Assembly (NCBI RefSeq): GCF_040939455.1
Contig: NC_134129.1
Location: forward strand, 16,998,001-17,062,000
Reading direction: 5' to 3'
Origin: Microcebus murinus
Taxonomy: Eukaryota > Chordata > Mammalia > Primates > Cheirogaleidae
Length of the DNA: 64,000 nt
The notes beneath the pieces are model-generated. The model was not told the DNA's origin. It saw nothing but the letters and a program-made list of their open reading frames with translations, and did no database searches. A program made the position numbers and the translations under genes. Positions 14,513-26,491 of the stretch are shown here, piece by piece (the first letter of the stretch is position 1; each line of letters starts with the position of its first letter).

Positions 14513-14614
14513 AAACTTGTGTTCCTTTTTTTTCTTTCTTTTCTTTTATATTTATCTTTTTTCTCTTTAGTTTCTTTCCTTGTGCACATATCCTTGGTAA
14601 AACTTGTGTTCCTT
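14513..14614 (-). mobile_element. 72-bp retro-insert with 15-bp TSD
   Basis: The 15-mer aaacttgtgttcctt occurs at 14513-14527 and again at 14600-14614. The 72 bases between them end in an A-rich tail when read on the minus strand (aaaagaaaagaaagaaaaaa at the low-coordinate side). This is the signature of target-primed reverse transcription of a very short template. Confidence 0.7.
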
Positions 14615-14619
14615 GTATT

Positions 14620-15235
14620 GAGGTTATAGGAGAATGTCCATATTCTCAAATATCAGTTGTAAAGTGTCATAATGTAATTTCCTCTCAAATCATTTAGAAA
14701 AAAGTATATCTAGAGAGCAAGAACCACATACACAGAGTGGGGCAGGTGATGTGATAGAATATTAGCAACTGGAAAATCTAAGTGACAGGTATAAAGGTGT
14801 TCATTATATTATTCTTGCATTTTTTTTCTGTAGCCTTGAAAATTTTCAACAGAAAAAGTTGGGAAAAATCAAACAAACAAAAAGTACTTTAAATGCTTTT
14901 AAAGAGAAAGAGAAGAAAGAATTTACAAATCAGTTCTGAAACCAAACACAAATACTTTTTATTTATGGGCTATCATTTTACATCGATTCCATTAAAACCT
15001 AAAACCAGTTTGCTGTACTCAAGTTAGGTGGCATAATAACATCATTTTAGTTAAGCTGGGAGTCACAGGACTTGCACACTTTTATGAATGTAATGCAAAT
15101 ACTGACGACACGAAGCATTCACAGTTACAGGTTAGCTGCTGTTCATTTAACAGTAACCCTCAATAGAAATTACTTTATGAAAAAAAGCAACCCACATTTT
15201 GGTCTCATTTACAGACACCCAACATTTTAGTTGGT
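14620..15235. other. Intergenic next to DCUN1D4 3' end
   Basis: AT-rich sequence that could be transcribed if the distal poly(A) signal is used. No gene was seen. Confidence 0.45.
14958..14963 (-). terminator. Alternative distal poly(A) signal candidate
   Basis: This is a reverse-strand AATAAA about 290 bases beyond the preferred signal. The following sequence lacks a clear GU-rich element, so it is a weaker candidate for the end of DCUN1D4 transcripts. Confidence 0.3.
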
Positions 15236-18218
15236 CAATGAATTCTATACATTTATTATACAACATTCGAAAGAATAAAAGGATAAGGCTTACAGAGGTA
15301 TTTTAGCAGTTGTGAGAACAAAAACCAAGGGCACAAACTAACTTTTAAAGCTTTCTGTATAAACTTCAAAAGCACTGTTAAAATCGAGACCGAGAGGCAA
15401 AAGAAATCTGTTGTTAAGCCAGAATCTAGAGGTTTGTCTAGTCGGATTTATAAAAATGTAATTGAGAGTTCATGCTTCAAAAAAGGTGCACGTAATATTA
15501 CGGTGGACATTTGTGGCAAATCAAATAATGAAATGTATGACCTACCGCAGCAGCGAACATCTAGAAGTTGTACTCCATTACGACAGAGTATTGCCATGTG
15601 GAGTTCAGAACACAATGGAGAGAGAGGGTGTAGACTTCGGTACTGAAGAAAAACCAGCAGAAGGCACCCTAATTTACTTAACACTAGCAAGTAGACAAGC
15701 TGTCGATGACGGTTCAGCTTTTTGTGTAACTTAGGACAATTCCTAAGAAAATGCATCTTAATATTCTGTCCAACTCTTTTTTCTCCCCTTAAAAACAACT
15801 ACATAGAATCAAGAAAACCAAGGGCAAGCAATCTGCCATCAGTAGTCACAGAGGTTTATTTTTCAAGGCAGCTGAAGGATTATTTGGAGTTGTCTAAATA
15901 TGCGAGATTATCTCTTTGGAATACTCACTTTCACATCACACATCGTGAAATAGCTTTCACTTGAGTTTTTCTCCCGTCATCAAAATGTTCACTGTGGATG
16001 AAATGGAACATCTCCCCTTGTAACAATTCTTTCATCTGAGGATTAACTGTGCTCAGCGTTGAAAAAAAATTCTCCAGATTCTAACATAACATTTAAAATA
16101 ATTTTACCTATGATTTGTATTTGCTTTAAACAAAACTACAGTTGATCAAATTTAAAACCATTGCCTTTAGAGTGTGATATATATATATATTTTTAAACTT
16201 TATGGGGGGACTTTTAAAAAATGAATCACTTCTCTACAGATGCCAGCCTGCCTACAGCCAGTCACCAACCACTGCAATACACACACATCCGCTACGCGAG
16301 TCTCGCTGGCTGTTGCTTGCCATCAACACTTTCTGCTCTTTTCAGATATTAATTTCTGCAAACTGATATTAATTTGTAAGGTTAAAAGTCAGTCTACAAA
16401 CAAGGAATGGTTAAGTATGCTTAATCACTACAGAGTTTTAAAAACTTCTGGTTTATTTCACAGCAAACCAAATCTTTCTATTTGATAGGGAAAAAAAAAA
16501 GTAGTTGCATTCTACCATATCATGATTTTGTATATGCACACACACTGTATATACATACAAAATTTCTGTCTTTGGTGGTTCAGTTAGGGAAAAAAAAATA
16601 ATATGAAAATCTGAACACTGTTTGCAAAGAAACCGTAACAGTGGTCAAGAGTAGCATTGTCTGTGTGCTTTACTCAGTTAATGCCATTGAAAGGCTCACA
16701 TGTCATCCAGAAGATTTCTTGGCCAGATTTCCAAAAAACCCAAACTTCCTCCAATCATCACGTGCTCAATCAAGGATCTTGTTGACAACTACAGCATCCA
16801 CTCGTTCAAACGCACCATTAGCTCTTTATTTGGTCAAATCATTAGACTGTTGTGTTTTCACAGAACTTTAGGGACTGAATCAGTATCATTCAATAGCACC
16901 AGGTAGTTGGGGTGAAAACATGTTATCTCTACATTTCCTCAAGAAGGGTAAGGCCAAAAAAGGAGAAAGACATAAAATACAAACCTAAAAACACCATCTT
17001 GTATACTCTTGTTTCCTCATCCACATAAATAATGGCTGTCCCCCTTCTGTACAAATGACTCGGGTAATGACAAGTGGCCCCTCCAAGACAGGTCCTAGCA
17101 AGAACTGGGTCATCTCGATGCTGGTGGTTACGTGTCCACTGCCTGCAATGGACTTGCTGCCAGGAAAAGCCCAGCGTGACAGAAACGAACAAGGAAAACA
17201 AAACAGAACAAAACAAAACACCTCTCACTCGTAGTATGGTTCTTTTTTCAAAAAACTAGAAATTAGACACCATAAAAGCTGAACTAAAAATTCAAACCGC
17301 CACTAAAAGTGCTTTGCATTTATAAATTGCCAGCAAACCATGAGGTTTTCACGAGGAGGCAAAATGACTTTACGCAGAGTGGCACAGAGCACCAGCGGAG
17401 CAGACACTGGCTAGAAGAAGGCAAAAGGGGAAAAAAAGAAAAAGAGAAAAACCATTAAAGAATGTTTACAGGAATTTAAACCCCATTAAAAAAAAAAAAA
17501 GGTGCAATTTGAATTTGTTCATTTGTACCTATATTCAAGCTACTATAGTTTTAACATTAAAAAACAAAAAAACTATACCTTGCATGGTAGAAATGATTTG
17601 TGGCATGTCACCATGTCTACATGCTGAAATAATTATAACTTTCGCCATTTTAAAACGCTAATATTGTTGAGTAAACCAAATTACATTTGGCATTTGCCTC
17701 TGAAAAGTGAAGACTCCCACCTCCTACCAAAAAGTTGGCCTCTCGGACAGTAAGGTTAACTCTGGCAATGTTTACTCAGGTAACAGTTGTTTTGTCTTCT
17801 TCGCTGAGATGCTACGTTTGAGACCGGATAGAGGATGATTGGTTCGTTTGAAAAAAGGGACTAGAAATATGCCACAAAATTATTTTTACAATACATTTTT
17901 GAAGAAATAATCTCTAGGTGAAGCTTTTTCTTTTTATACACATATACAAAATTTAAACAGCAATATACAGATTATCACAGTGAGGACGTTGGCAAGTTCA
18001 CCAATCTGTAGTGTAAATACAGGCCGCAAAGGCAGCCTTCCAAGAGAACAATGCCACACAGCAAGCAGAGCTGGCCCGTTCGCTAGCAAACACCAAAACG
18101 TCCCTGCGAGGGGAGACAGTGCAAGAAAAGCAGCATGCGCTTGGGTACAAACAGCAATTTATGGCTAATGGGTGACAGAACTGGTAACAGTGACTCTCTC
18201 GCTGCCGTGCAGACCGTC
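15236..18218 (-). other. DCUN1D4: DCUN1D4 3' UTR
   Basis: About 3 kb follow the stop codon without any recognisable transposon copy, whereas the surrounding DNA is full of them; this fits a constrained 3' UTR. The region is AT-rich, with short T and A runs and a small TA run near 16180-16192. The end is placed about 16 bases beyond the reverse-strand AATAAA at 15252-15257. A later signal at 14958-14963 would extend the UTR to about 14.94 kb. No other gene is visible in this stretch. Confidence 0.75.
15252..15257 (-). terminator. Poly(A) signal AATAAA, DCUN1D4
   Basis: The plus strand reads TTTATT, which is AATAAA on the gene strand. The next 15-40 transcribed bases are rich in G and U (tgttgggtgtctgt), as expected downstream of a cleavage site. 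A second AATAAA at 14958-14963 is followed by a less suitable downstream region and may be an alternative. Confidence 0.6.
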
Positions 18219-18274
18219 CTAGGACATCTGTTTGTCTTTATACCACTCCACGAACTCGTCCAACAAAACTGGCC
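18219..18274 (-). CDS. DCUN1D4: DCUN1D4 last coding exon 11 with stop
   Basis: The exon completes Trp275 and encodes [17 protein letters not shown] followed by TAG at 18221-18219. D280 in LLDEF is the third DAD-patch residue. The acceptor is cgcag. The C-terminus WYKDKQMS distinguishes DCUN1D4 from DCUN1D5. The same exon continues into the 3' UTR. Confidence 0.97.
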
Positions 18275-18374
18275 CTGCGGAGGAGGAGAGAGAAGACAAC
18301 GTGGCTCGGGGCTCGTCCCGGGGAGGAGACACGACAAGCATTCGCGACGGGGCGCGAGTGGCGCCGGTACTTAC
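18275..18374 (-). other. DCUN1D4 intron 10 (100 nt)
   Basis: This is a minimal-size intron, gtaagt to cgcag, with a CpG-dense body. It contains no repeat. Confidence 0.95.
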
Positions 18375-18477
18375 ACGCGCCGTCTTCGTCGTAGTTGCTG
18401 AGGTCAAGGTTAATCGTTCTGCTAAACTCTAGGACATTGCACCACTGGTCTTTATTAATAACTTTGTATTTTGATTG
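18375..18477 (-). CDS. DCUN1D4: DCUN1D4 coding exon 10 (first part of cullin-binding patch)
   Basis: The exon encodes Q241-A274 plus the first base of Trp275: [20 protein letters not shown] and [14 protein letters not shown]. It contains two of the three DAD-patch residues that contact the cullin WHB domain, D250 and A274, by alignment with DCNL1 D211 and A235. The acceptor is catcag and the donor gtaagt. It is separated from exon 11 by only 100 bases. Confidence 0.97.
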
Positions 18478-20669
18478 CTGATGGAGGGAAAAGTGATATG
18501 AATTACTGACACTTAAAAGGCACAAGCGCGATGGTTTCAATTGCTGTACGCGTCAACTAAATACAGTTCGCGGAAGGTGAACTCTTTCCATTTGAGCTGT
18601 GTTAGGCACCGATCTAGGAGGAGGATGGTGACGGAGAGAGCAAGAGTAGAATTTAAGATGACAGTTTTCACTGCAACTCGACACAAAATGGCAAGCACAT
18701 CAAAGGAACATGATTGTATAGCCCCAGAAGTGAAGCTTCTAGACTGCCAAAGTCCTTCTTTATAAAATGCGGATAATACCTTTTATATGAAATGGGGAGA
18801 CGTTGTAAGGATTAGAAGAGATAATTCACATAGTTTATGTAAAGCACTTCATGCCGTGCTTGATACAAAGTAAGTGCTAACTAAAGAGGGGCCCCGTTAA
18901 TGGTCCATGACATACTCAGTACTGCCCATGGCCGGGCTGTCTGTCACCTTAGAGCATGAGCACGGGCACCAGCAGGTCACGTGCACCAGCAGGTCCCACC
19001 ATGAGAACTGCTAAGTGCCTCGAGCGGTCTCAAACCTGGGTGGCTCTTGTCACTGGAGAAAACTGCTGTTCTAATAATTCACAACTTGAATCTGATCATA
19101 AAAGAAACTGGAATAGCTGTGAAATAGTTTTTCTATTCCTCTTAGACAAGAAATATGGCATGTGTGTGTATATATATATATCTGAAAATCCGGTATCCTT
19201 GTATAAAGATTTAAAGATAAAATCCAAGAGCAACAACTTTTAAATCCTCACCGCTAAAATCGGGAACATAGTACAATGATACAAGTACATAAAAAGCAAA
19301 GAGAGTTGAGCCAATGGTTTTGAGGATGCAAACGCAAGGAAAGTTGAAATGGAAGGATTACTATCTCCTTTTAAAAGAAAACTGCAAACTAATAGAAGAG
19401 AGGGAACAAAACACAGACTACAAGTCTAACTTTCTGAGCAACGAAAAGCAAAGGCCAGTCTTGAAACAGCTGATGAGGAGCCTGGAATCATGCGAAGCTG
19501 AATAGCCTCACCACCAAGTCTTTCCGGCGTCAAAGCTCTTTACATTCAAGCGCAAGTCCTGCTTCATCCTCCAAGAACAAGTAGCTACCTTCCGTTTATT
19601 TTCCAAATAGTGCTAACGCATCTCATGGGGTAATGAGGGCAATCAGAACAGATCAAATGTAGACACAGATCATCAGATAAACGAACACTTCTTATATTCA
19701 AACCAGTTTTTATAACGTTCTCGAGGGGTCCCTGTTGGTAATGTTAAAAGAACTTTTAATAGCAGTGCTCAAAGAATCATGTCAGTTTCTCTGGACTGTG
19801 ACATAAAGTAAGCTGTAAGAAAGATGATTTCAAGAGTGCAGCTGGAGTCAGGGTAAGGTCCAGATTTCCTCAAAGACCCAACGTCCTCGTCCGTACAAGC
19901 CAAGGACATTTGTTTTTTAACGGGGTTTGGGGCAGGAGGCCAAGGAGGATGCCGTATATGACAACCCAAGCAAGTCACGTGTACATCCCAGATGCTACCA
20001 GCCCCTGCCGGATGACGTTCCAACAAAACCAGCTCCTGATAACCAGCTCAAAATTTCTGATCAGCAATACTTAAGGCAAACAACCAACAATGATGGGATG
20101 AAAATGCTGCATCGCTTCTGATATAGATCTGAAAGCAATTTAAACTGATGGGGATATGGTCAGTTTGCCTAATACTTAGCTTGATCCTTAAGGTCCTCCT
20201 GTCACTTTTAGAGATAAGAGTAGATAAAGCAAAGTAGGATTGTAACTAAGTAGATTGCAAACTAGTTTTGGCAAGAAGGCAGATGGCTGTTTTTTAGCCT
20301 TTGCTTAATAAAAGTGGAAATTCATATAAAGTCAAAAGAAAGTAAATCTTATTTTTCTATTGTTATAAAGAGCAGGAAATCTAAACAAAAGTGAAGCTTT
20401 TAAAATGGGGACAAGAAAGGAGAGGAAAGGACAGAGCCGTGGCTGTTCCTGATGCATTTGTAATGTGGGCTGAGGCAACACAACACTGAACGCATACACA
20501 GATGCACTCCAAGAAGACAGGCAGTTGCTGACTGACAGCAATTATGTCACCAAAATTCCTACAGGCAGAAAAGTACAACAAACAAAAAAGTACATAAAAT
20601 GGTTAAATAAAGTATATTTGGTAGTTCTAAGCAAGCAAACACACATTTCATAAAACAACAATTTGGTAC
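18478..20669 (-). other. DCUN1D4 intron 9
   Basis: A 2.2 kb intron. It holds one MIR (18735-18890) and a short TG/TA run at 19161-19180. The remainder is unique sequence without recognisable coding potential. Confidence 0.93.
18735..18890 (+). mobile_element. MIR SINE
   Basis: The segment matches the MIR core in order: ataaaatgcggataatac, gttgtaaggattagaagaga, taattcacatagtttatgta, and the aaagtaagtgctaacta end. Confidence 0.85.
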
Positions 20670-20774
20670 CTCTAAGAATTGGTGAAAAACTGGAAAAAGG
20701 GGCCAGATTTTTCCTAATAACAGTCCCAACATGCACTTGGCAGTGTTTATGTCTAGGCTGCGCTGGTCCTTCTC
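20670..20774 (-). CDS. DCUN1D4: DCUN1D4 coding exon 9
   Basis: The exon encodes exactly 35 codons, E206-E240: [35 protein letters not shown]. It is phase 0 on both sides, so skipping it would keep the frame but delete the middle of the cullin-binding lobe. The acceptor is aacag. The donor gtacca lacks the usual A and G at positions +4 and +5, the weakest donor in the gene. The exon sits at the start of the largest intron in transcript order (intron 8, 11.2 kb). Confidence 0.96.
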
Positions 20775-21646
20775 CTGTTTAACAAACAAAAACAAGGATG
20801 AGCCAGGTGCCCCCAAATAATAAATTCCAGTAATCCAAATTTGGTATTTTACTTCAACAACAAATTAGTAAACAGCTCATTTATCACACACCATAAAAAC
20901 CCTGAATCGAGACTGGGGAGGGGGGCAGGGACGGGAGGTCATCAAATACAAGGGAAGGCTTGGTCATTTCGGTAATATATAAACTCACTGTGAGAAAGAT
21001 TCGTGTCACTCGAATGATCACCTTAATACAAAATCAGTTATGTAGTATCTACAATCATTTCATGGGATAAATACAAATCTATAACTCAATTACTTGCTTG
21101 ACATTTTTGATAATTATCAAAATCATAATTGTTGACCCTAAAGTTCATGACTTAATAAAGTGTAAAGGGTTTGACTCCCATGCTTAGGAATCAGGTTTCC
21201 TTAATAAAAATGATGTTTCCAACAGTTTGGTGTCATTGATCAATTTTTTTCTTGTACCTAAGCATGTTGGAATTAAGTTCAGCTCATAATAAACGTTGGG
21301 GCTCTGGAGATTTTCTCCAAATCAGAGGATATATCCATCTACCCACTTTGGGGGAAAGCAGTTCTATCTACACAGCAGCCCTCCTTACCTTGGGTTTCTG
21401 AGATGTGAATTTCCTAGCAGAATGCCCCTAATCAGTAACCAACTGAAAGATAACATTTCAAAAGGGAACCAGTAAAAAAAAGAGCATGTAAACCTAAATG
21501 TGGGCAGATTAAGCTCATTCCACTTATATTTGCAGCTAGGATCCTACTTTCTCATTTCCAGCCTTATCTGTTTCCATTCCAGAAGTACAAGTGGGCAGTT
21601 TCTTTGGAAAGGAACAGAGGGCCGGGACTGCAAGTGCACCTAACAG

Positions 21647-21801
21647 CAGCGGCCCCCAACCTTTTGGCACCAGGGACTGCTTTCGTGGAAGACCATTTCC
21701 CCAGCCTGGGGGGCAGGCCGGGGGAGGCGGGGCTCAGGCAGCCGCGCCAGCAGCTGCAGCCTGGTCCCTAACAGCCACCACCCGGGGGGTGGGGACCACA
21801 G
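21647..21801 (+). mobile_element. hAT-type MITE, internally deleted
   Basis: The terminal inverted repeats are CAGCGGCCCCCAACC on the left and, complemented, CTGTGGTCCCCACCC on the right. The sequence after the left end (tttggcaccagggactg, then cgtggaagaccatttcc) is a common mammalian hAT motif. The 8-bp flanks cctaacag and ccttagac are compatible with a decayed hAT target duplication. Confidence 0.75.
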
Positions 21802-23946
21802 CCTTAGACATCCCGAGCTAGCCTCCACGTGGCAACGTAACTACAGCGGAAACGTGCAAAAGTGCTTGGCTACAGAGGGAGGAAAGCGCCTGCTGTCCCA
21901 GCGGCGTGGAATCTAAACGCTCCAATTCAAGGATGGCGCGTGATCGCCGTCAGCCACGTGTGTGGTCACACACGCCCCCTGATAAAATTAACTGTTAGCA
22001 CGAGGACGCTAACAGTGAGGTGCTCTTTAGTACACAGAGTGTCTAGCCGTGACACTGAGCTGGGACTTCAACAACACGCAGCAAACATCGGGGCCTCTCT
22101 CAGCAGCAGCAAACAAGGCAGATGAAGATGCAGAAAGACGCTGCTTAAGGAAGATGCGCAGTGGATCTTTGGGGCCAGTCGTGGGTACGAGCGCTAGTCA
22201 CGGACAGAACAGGTCAGCTGGCTCCGTGTCACCCCCCTGCGTTAGAAATCACACGACGTAAGTCTGCTGAGGGCAGGGGTCTCCCGATTCCACCGTTCTA
22301 CACACACTGGAGGGGCTCCTTCCCACAGCGCTCTCTGCCTGGGCCTGCGCCACACGTGTCGTCCTGCCCGGGCGCAGTCCTCGCCCCCAGCGGAGAGGAA
22401 CAGGGGAAGAGGTGCTCCAGGGACCGCCTGCCTCACACCAATGACACCCGTGGGTCTGGTGCGTCCTAAGGGCCTACGCTTCTGTGATGCAGGATGAAAG
22501 GAAATGGGAACCCTCCTCTTCCCCCGTGACACAGGTGTGCACATGGCAGCGGCACGCCGCACTACGAAGCAATGCACAAGAAAAACGGTGAGCCGCTGAG
22601 AAACGGCCCCACGGGACCGGGCCAGAGCCCCTCTGCCGAGTGGCAGCTCGTGCAGCGCCGGGCTGACGACACTGGCGCCCTGGGAAAGCTTTCCTTTTGC
22701 AGAGTTTGTGACCAGCCGCTAAACCCCCACATCGCGAGTCCTGCCGTGATGTGTGTGTGCCTTCTGCCGCCGCCACCGGTGCCTACGCCCCCATCACAAT
22801 GGACATACACTACGGTGACAAAAAAAGATACAGAGGACCTGGACAGACTCTTCGCAACGACATAATCATCTGACAAACGGGTGATCACGGAGGGTCTGGG
22901 TGCGCATGTCTGGCGGGCACGCCAGAACACGGAGGGGCATCGGACTCACGGGACGGGGAAGCTGGGCAGCACTCACTCACTGACTCCTGCTCGGCAAGGG
23001 TGCCAGCCGGCAGCCCGCAAGCACTGACACCATCTTCCGCCTAGCAAACAAGAGAGAGACATTACGGATGCACTCACAGTACAGCCAGCACGGCCTAGGG
23101 GTGGGCTTGCAGCTGAGTGCAAATGACCGTCACTAGAGACACTCAAAATGCCTGGGAACAACACGGGCGAGGGATCCCACAAGCAAACATCTCCTGCACA
23201 TCCAACTGAATGGAGGCACTCCCAGGGGCTTCTCGGATGACAATGACCCTAATGGCATTCTCCGCAAAGGGGATCCCAGTTTAAAAGTGAAATGAATCTC
23301 CCAGGATGCTATCAGGCGTCAACATTATGGGCATTAAAAAATCACCTTAACAAATTCAAGGAGTAAAGACATCCAAAAGCTCTTTACAAGAAATTGAAAT
23401 AGTACACCACCAAACACCAATCCCGTGACCCTGTGCTCGAGTGGCACCAAAGAACAAGGGCCAGACCAATAGATTTCTGCACCCCACGGCCAGACTCTAA
23501 GCAGAAGGGACCCCGAGACAGCCTGCCAAGAGCCAATCGGCGTCTCCAGAAGGCCCAGCAAAGTTAAAGGAGAAGAAAGTGAAACTTTTCTCCCTACCCA
23601 TCTCTTGACCCAAAATATGCACATATGTATTTCAAAAAATTTAATTTTCTAAGAGATAAATTAAAAAATGTGTCGTTTTTCAAATAAAGACAGGAAGTAA
23701 ACAGGTTCTATACACCAAAGACATACCCAGCCCCCATAATACGTAACTAGACTCTACCTGGTTGCCCTCCCAAATATAGATTAAAAACAGAAGTGACAGA
23801 ATGGTATCAGGTCTGTAATAGCATAGCAGCAAAACCAAAGAATCCTACTCTGAATATTCTAAGAAGTGATAAAATTTTATTAAGGTCTGACTTGGAGATC
23901 TAATAGAAAAAAGAAATAGTTCCTTTGTTTATAAAATATTGTTTCA

Positions 23947-24271
23947 GGCCGGGCGCGGTGGCTCATGCCTGTAATCCTAGCACTCTGGGAGGCCGAGGTA
24001 GGAGGACTGCTCAAGGTCAGGAGTTCAAAAGCAGCCTGAGCAAGAGTGAGACCCCGTCTCTACTAAAAATACAAAGAAATGAATTGGCCAACTAAAAATG
24101 TGTATGCAAAAAATTAGCCGGGCATGGTGGCGCATGCCTGTAGTCCCAGCTACTCGGGAGGCTGAGGCAGGAGGATCACTTGAGCCCAGGAGTTTGAAGT
24201 TGCTGTGAGCTAGGCTGACGCCACGGCACTCTAGCCTGGGCAACAAAGTGAGACTCTGTCTAAAAAATAAT
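23947..24271 (+). mobile_element. Alu SINE in DCUN1D4 intron 8
   Basis: A full plus-strand dimer, antisense to the gene. It is flanked by a perfect 12-bp duplication aatattgtttca (23935-23946 and 24272-24283). Confidence 0.97.
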
Positions 24272-24426
24272 AATATTGTTTCAGTATGTCCTCCTATAAG
24301 ATGTTGTGACAATTAAGTATTATTTCCTTAGGTGGCACAAATGACTTATACCATAACTGAAACAAAATAAAGAATTAATTGTAAATATGTAAATGTAAAA
24401 CTGATATTACAAAAATAAATTTTTAA

Positions 24427-24704
24427 CACATCAACTGCTACACCAAAAAAAATAAATTTTTTTTCCCCCTGGGGCTGCAGTGTTTTGTTACAAAAATAGA
24501 ATAAAAACTTCAAAAATAAAACGATCCTTTCTAATTTAATAAAAAATGTGGGTTTTTTATTATTTTCTACATGTAAGTTATATGCAACTTGAAAAACAGT
24601 TCACTCAGCTCAAGGGAAAGAGACGTGTAAGTTACATATGCTTCACAAGGCCCCGGGCTCAAAACTAGCGTGAGTTAAATACAACTCACGTGGCAGTTAA
24701 TGTG
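24427..24704. mobile_element. TTAA-flanked MITE, probably piggyBac
   Basis: The element has inverted ends CACATCAACTGCTAC and, complemented, CACATTAACTGCCAC. It is flanked on both sides by TTAA (24423-24426 and 24705-24708), the obligatory piggyBac target. It is 278 bp long and contains no open frame, so it is non-autonomous. Young piggyBac families are known from mouse lemur, which fits the host. Confidence 0.6.
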
Positions 24705-26190
24705 TTAAAGATCTAGGTATCCAGATGTGCTACATAGGAGGCCCGTGTTTCGGACAATCTATTTCCAATTTTCACCAAATTTTAACAGCTTGAGACTTTT
24801 ATGTGAAAAGAGGAACCTTGCATTATTAAAATTATAAATTCAGCAGGAAAAAGAAGTCCACAAGATTTTAGAGCGAGACCAGCTGGAGTCAAGAAACAAT
24901 ATATAAATAATCATGATTCCAAACATAAATGGTGACGACCAAGTCAGAAATTGGTACGTGAAATCAGAAGACGTAAGGACAAGACCTCTCAGTTGACATT
25001 CTCAACTGAGACCACAGAGACTACAAAACACAGACACAGAGAAAACGCTGTCCCTTTCCACAACTACCTAAGTCAACAAAAGGTAAAATGAGGTGGCTCT
25101 AAAGGACTCACATCTTACATACTGTGGCTCAGTTTATAAAATGGAAAATATAGCAAATCCGTTGTTTGAATAGGAGTTTAATCATGCTCTTAGAACTGAG
25201 CCAACAAAACTTCTCACTGGAAGTCTGGCCCTTCTGCACCAGGGCAGGACTGCGATGCTGGGCAACATCCCAAGAACAGCACTGCAAACCCTCGGGCTCT
25301 GCCCTCGCCCGGGGCAGCTGCAAGCAGGCCTCGCTCGACCCCACAGCCCCCTTCCCACGAAGGGCGAGCGCAGAGAACGGGGAGACCCGATGGCCTGGCG
25401 CTGACTAACGTCTCTCGGGCCAATGAAAGAGTCCTATGGTCTGTCTTTTAGCTCATTCTCTTCAGCCGATCTTCTTGTTCTCATTAGGTCCTTTTTAAAA
25501 AAAGAAGAAGGAAAAAAAAAAAGGAACCAAGGAGAAATGGCTGTTTTATTTGAAGGAAGCCACAAAACAATTTTTGTTTGTGTAATGAATGTAAAAAAAA
25601 CCCTATACATAAAAATACTGAAATGAAATTCCAATCGTATCAGAGAACTGATCATTTTGGCCTTTGAATTTCTATCCCACCGTCTCCCTCTGACAAGATA
25701 CCACGGGGCGATGGCAGTTTTGGGGTGGGGGGCAGCGTGGCCCTAGAGAGAGGGGACGGCCCCCAGGCCACCTCCTCTCTGGCTCAGTTCCGCCACCTGC
25801 GAACGGACAAGACTGCGCCAGGTCACCTCTCAGTTTCCTTTCTGCTCCGAAGTTTCACAGTTCTGTCACATCCACAAAACTACAAAATAAGTTCTAGTCG
25901 AGGACAAATTAGGACAAACTTTATATAACTTTACAGCTAAGTAGTATTTAACTGGCTACAAGGTTCGAAGGTGAGGAAAGAAACTATCACCTTCTGGGAC
26001 CACGGTCTTGGTGGAGAGATGTTAGAGGGGCCATATTACAATTTTTTGGTATTATGCTATAGTTTTTTTCCCTGGTATATTAAAAGCATAATTTGGAATG
26101 TTTAATATATTATCTACCATTGTTGCTTGCAATATAATATTTAGGATATTTAACTGTATCAAAAAGTTCAATATTCATTAAAGTGTGATT

Positions 26191-26491
26191 TTTTTTTTTT
26201 TTTGAGACGGAGTCTCACTCTGTTGCCCAGGCTAGAGTGCCGTGGCGTCAGCCTAGCTCACAGCAACCTCCAACTCCTGGGCTCAAGCGATCCCTCTGCC
26301 TCAGCCTCTCGAGTAACTGGGACTACAGGCATGCGCCACCATGCCCAGCTAATTTATTTTTTCTATATATTTTTAGTTGGCCAATTAATTTCTTTCTATT
26401 TATAGTAGAGACAGGGTCTTGCTCTTGCTCAGGCTGGTTCTGAACTCCTGACCTTGAGTGATCCACCCGCCTTGGCCTCCCAGAGCCAGCC
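26191..26491 (-). mobile_element. Alu SINE, 5'-truncated
   Basis: A reverse-strand copy lacking the first part of the left arm. The 15-bp duplication taaagtgtgattttt (26179-26193 and 26492-26506) shows that the truncation happened at insertion. It is the only intronic Alu in the same orientation as DCUN1D4. Confidence 0.96.

Noticed and set aside
15448..15798. 116-codon minus-strand frame in the 3' UTR
   Set aside because: It is downstream of the DCUN1D4 stop within its 3' UTR and shows no known domain.
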